The position numbers were made by a program, and so were the translations under genes. Below the pieces are notes generated by a model. The model did not search any database. It saw only the letters and a program-made list of their open reading frames with translations, and was not told the origin of the DNA. A DNA stretch of 64,000 nucleotides, taken from Plantibacter elymi (nom. nud.) (lineage in GTDB: Bacteria; Actinomycetota; Actinomycetes; Actinomycetales; Microbacteriaceae). The DNA is taken from positions 1-64,000 of the forward strand of contig NZ_FXWJ01000007.1 in NCBI RefSeq assembly GCF_900177795.1. The letters are read 5' to 3'. Below, piece by piece: positions 61,914-64,000 of the stretch. How positions within the stretch are numbered: the first letter of the stretch is position 1; each line of letters starts with the position of its first letter.

Positions 61914-62535
61914 TGTCGAATCCTTCCCGGCCATCGTCGAGCAACGGCGAGATCCGCGGCAGCTCCTCGATGGCGTTGATACCAAGTTGGGTGAGCAGGA
62001 GATCGGTGGTGCCGTAGTTGATGGCACCCGTCTCACTGTCGGTGAACATCTCCGTGATGAGTCCGCGCCCGAGAAGGGTGCGGACGACGGAGTCGACGTT
62101 GACGGCGCGGATCGAGGCGATCGCGCCGCGGCTGATCGGCTGCTTGTAGGCGATCACGGCCAGGGTCTCGAGCGCCGCCTGCGACAGCTTCGTCGGGTTC
62201 TGGGTCACGACGTAGTCGGTGACGAGCGCGTCGTAGTCGGCTCGGACGTAGATCCGCCAGCCGCCGCCGACCTCGCGGAGTTCGAACCCGCGTCGGACGC
62301 CACCGCGTTCGCCGTCGTAGTCGGCGACGAGTTCGGCGATGGCGCGTCGGACGGCGCCGACCGGGACGTGCACGGCGGCGGCGAGGTTCACGAGGCTCTG
62401 CGGTTCGTCGGCGACCATGAGGATCGCCTCGAGCGCCCTCGGGACGTCCGGGGCGGGCACCGGCGCGGGTTCGGCCGGCAGTCCCTGGGCGACGTCCGTC
62501 GGCCGCTCGATCGACTCGGGTGTCGCGTCAGGCAT
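61900..62535 (-). CDS. scpB: Segregation and condensation protein B
   Basis: The 211-residue protein has tandem winged helices with RALEAILMVADEPQSLVNLA, LSQAALETLAVIAYKQPISR and YGTTDLLLTQLGI, typical of ScpB. With ScpA it forms the kleisin subcomplex of SMC condensin. It overlaps scpA by 8 bases. Confidence 0.95.
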   Translation of the reverse strand: MPDATPESIERPTDVAQGLPAEPAPVPAPDVPRALEAILMVADEPQSLVNLAAAVHVPVGAVRRAIAELVADYDGERGGVRRGFELREVGGGWRIYVRADYDALVTDYVVTQNPTKLSQAALETLAVIAYKQPISRGAIASIRAVNVDSVVRTLLGRGLITEMFTDSETGAINYGTTDLLLTQLGINAIEELPRISPLLDDGREGFDSDQH

Positions 62536-63415
62536 CGTAATCGGCTCCCAGGTTGGCGAGGCTGTCGTCGTTCCAGGTCTCGGCCGTCCAGCGCAGCGTG
62601 AGCTCGCCGAGCGGTTCGATCTGCTCGAAGGACAGCGCGGCATGCCGGTACAGTTCGAGCACGGCGATGAAGCGCGCGATGACCACGCCCTTCAGCTCCG
62701 CACCGGCCACGAGCTCGCGGAAGGTGTGGGACCCGCCGCGGCGCAGGATGGCGACGACGTGCGCAGCCTGCTCCCGGATGCTCACGAGCGGTGCGTGGAG
62801 GTGGTCGAGACCGACGGTCGGCACCTCGCGCGGCGTGAACGCGAGGGTCGCGAGTGCCCCGAAGTCCTGTGCGGTCAGCGTCCAGACGAGTTCCGGGGTC
62901 TGCTGGCGGTACTGCTCCTCCAGCCGGACCGCCCGGAAGTGGCGTGCCGCCTCCAGGTCGAGGCGCTCCGCGAACCACGCCGACGCCTGCTTGAACGCGC
63001 GGTACTGCAGCAGGCGCGCGAACAGCAGGTCACGCGCCTCCAGCAGGGCGACGTCCTCCGCGTCGACGAGCTCCCCCTGCGGCAGCAGCCCCGCGATCTT
63101 GAGGTCGAGCAGGGTGGCCGCCACGACGAGGAACTCGCTCGCCTGGTCGAGTTCGTCGTCGGCCTCGAGCGTGCGCAGGTAGGCGATGAACTCGTCGGTC
63201 ACGCGGCTGAGCGAGACCTCGGTGATGTCGAGTTCGTGCTTGCCGATGAGGGTCAGCAGGAGGTCGAAGGGCCCTTCGAAGCCCTCGAACGACACCCGGA
63301 ACGACGGTGCCGGTGCGGGGTCGACGGTCGTCGCCTCATCGGAGCGCGAACCGGTGTCGCCGGCCGGAGGGAGGACGGCCACGGGCGTCCGCGCGGGATC
63401 AGGCGATCGCGCCAC
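62528..63415 (-). CDS. scpA: Segregation and condensation protein A (kleisin)
   Basis: The 295-residue protein starts its domain with FEGFEGPFDLLLTLIGKHEL, followed by FIAYLRTLE and ATLLDLKIAGLLP, the ScpA pattern, and a C-terminal winged helix. It bridges SMC heads in chromosome condensation. GTG 63415 overlaps the parA stop by 17 bases. Confidence 0.95.
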   Translation of the reverse strand: MARSPDPARTPVAVLPPAGDTGSRSDEATTVDPAPAPSFRVSFEGFEGPFDLLLTLIGKHELDITEVSLSRVTDEFIAYLRTLEADDELDQASEFLVVAATLLDLKIAGLLPQGELVDAEDVALLEARDLLFARLLQYRAFKQASAWFAERLDLEAARHFRAVRLEEQYRQQTPELVWTLTAQDFGALATLAFTPREVPTVGLDHLHAPLVSIREQAAHVVAILRRGGSHTFRELVAGAELKGVVIARFIAVLELYRHAALSFEQIEPLGELTLRWTAETWNDDSLANLGADYDA

Positions 63416-64000
63416 GGGAGATGAGCTCTCTCGCGAGCTGACGGTAGGCCTTCGCGGCGGCGTGCTCCGGTGCGAACTCGGTGATCGGGGTTCCGGCGAC
63501 GCTCGCGTCGGGGAACTTCACGGTCCGTCCGATGACCGTCTCGAGGACCTTCTCGCCGAACGCGTCGACGACGCGCTCGAGGACCTCACGCGAGTGCAGG
63601 GTCCGGGAGTCGTACATGGTGGCGAGGATGCCGTCGAGCTCGATCGCCGGGTTGAGGCGGTCGCGCACCTTGTCGATGGTCTCGATGAGCAGCGCGACAC
63701 CGCGGAGCGCGAAGAACTCGCACTCGAGCGGGATGAGGACCCCGTGGCTGGCGGTGAGGGCGTTGACCGTGAGCAGGCCGAGCGAGGGCTGGCAGTCGAT
63801 CAGGATGACGTCGTAGTCGTCGGACACCTTGCGGAGCACCCGGGCCAGGATCGTCTCGCGCGCGACCTCGTTGACGAGGTGGACCTCGGCGGCCGAGAGG
63901 TCGATGTTGGCCGGGAGCACGTCGAGACCCTCGATGGCGGTGTGCTGGATGACCTCGGCCGGGTCCTTCACGGTGCCGAGCAGCAGGTCGTAGACGGTGT
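63399..64000 (-). CDS. parA: ParA/Soj-family ATPase (5' end outside window)
   Basis: The visible C-terminal 200 residues show DVILIDCQPSLGLLTVNAL (Walker B region), ALRGVALLIETIDKVRDRLN and GTPITEFAPEHAAAKAYRQL, typical of ParA/Soj proteins located before scpA in actinobacteria. The Walker A part lies beyond the window. The frame continues past 64000 without a stop. Confidence 0.9.
   Translation of the reverse strand, partial: TVYDLLLGTVKDPAEVIQHTAIEGLDVLPANIDLSAAEVHLVNEVARETILARVLRKVSDDYDVILIDCQPSLGLLTVNALTASHGVLIPLECEFFALRGVALLIETIDKVRDRLNPAIELDGILATMYDSRTLHSREVLERVVDAFGEKVLETVIGRTVKFPDASVAGTPITEFAPEHAAAKAYRQLARELISRGAIA

Overview
The window is chromosomal DNA from a high-GC actinobacterium, most likely a Microbacteriaceae-type member of the Micrococcales. 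The evidence is the mycothiol-type genes mshA/mshB, the ParA-ScpA-ScpB-RluB-TyrA-Cmk-Der block, leaderless starts behind TANNNT boxes, dense gene packing with 1-14 bp overlaps, and dispersed copies of a TTCGACAAGCTCAGGGACC-type repeat. The species cannot be fixed from sequence alone.

Layout. 1-0.46 kb: the start of an outgoing minus-strand gene, then a repeat array. 0.47-16.9 kb: housekeeping and stress genes (VOC protein, mshA-mshB, two MFS exporters, Zn alcohol dehydrogenase, a Cys-less HesB-like protein, a stand-alone LigD-type polymerase, DUF1206 membrane protein, DEAD-box helicase, an OmpR-type two-component system followed by a PepSY protein, AhpD-like protein, CGNR-type regulator). 16.9-18.1 kb: GAF histidine kinase. 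18.2-25.4 kb: six translationally coupled minus-strand genes (HMG-CoA reductase, HMG-CoA lyase, PaiB-like flavoprotein, two YtcJ-like amidohydrolases, M20 amidohydrolase), divergent from a GAF/PucR-type activator. This looks like a catabolic operon ending in mevalonate/HMG breakdown. 27.5-40.3 kb: oxidoreductases and small regulators in divergent pairs (PadR/SDR, WYL/VOC, TetR/MDR, DoxX/HxlR), with a decayed SDR pseudogene at 35.7-36.1 kb.

40.4-50.9 kb holds the most notable system. It is a minus-strand, visibly less GC-rich gene cluster that combines a complete lasso-peptide pathway (RRE protein, leader peptidase, cyclase, two precursor peptides) with an SdpABC-type peptide toxin operon and an SdpI-like immunity gene. 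The sdpCAB genes lie between the two lasso precursor genes. Upstream lie a NarL-type two-component system and an ABC-2 transporter that probably provide regulation and export or immunity. Each of the three secreted-peptide genes (lasso A2, sdpC, lasso A1) is followed by a strong hairpin before the next gene, as expected if peptide genes are expressed above the enzymes. The two lasso precursors are 36 codons each, share the core pattern FTSxGxWxDxLGWWx, and are easily missed by gene callers.

51.2-64 kb returns to core genome: tRNA-Pro(GGG), a small membrane protein, an acyl-CoA ligase, a flotillin/NfeD pair, a Nudix-NYN fusion divergent from a TetR regulator, and the Der-Cmk-TyrA-RluB-ScpB-ScpA-ParA block, which runs off the end of the window.
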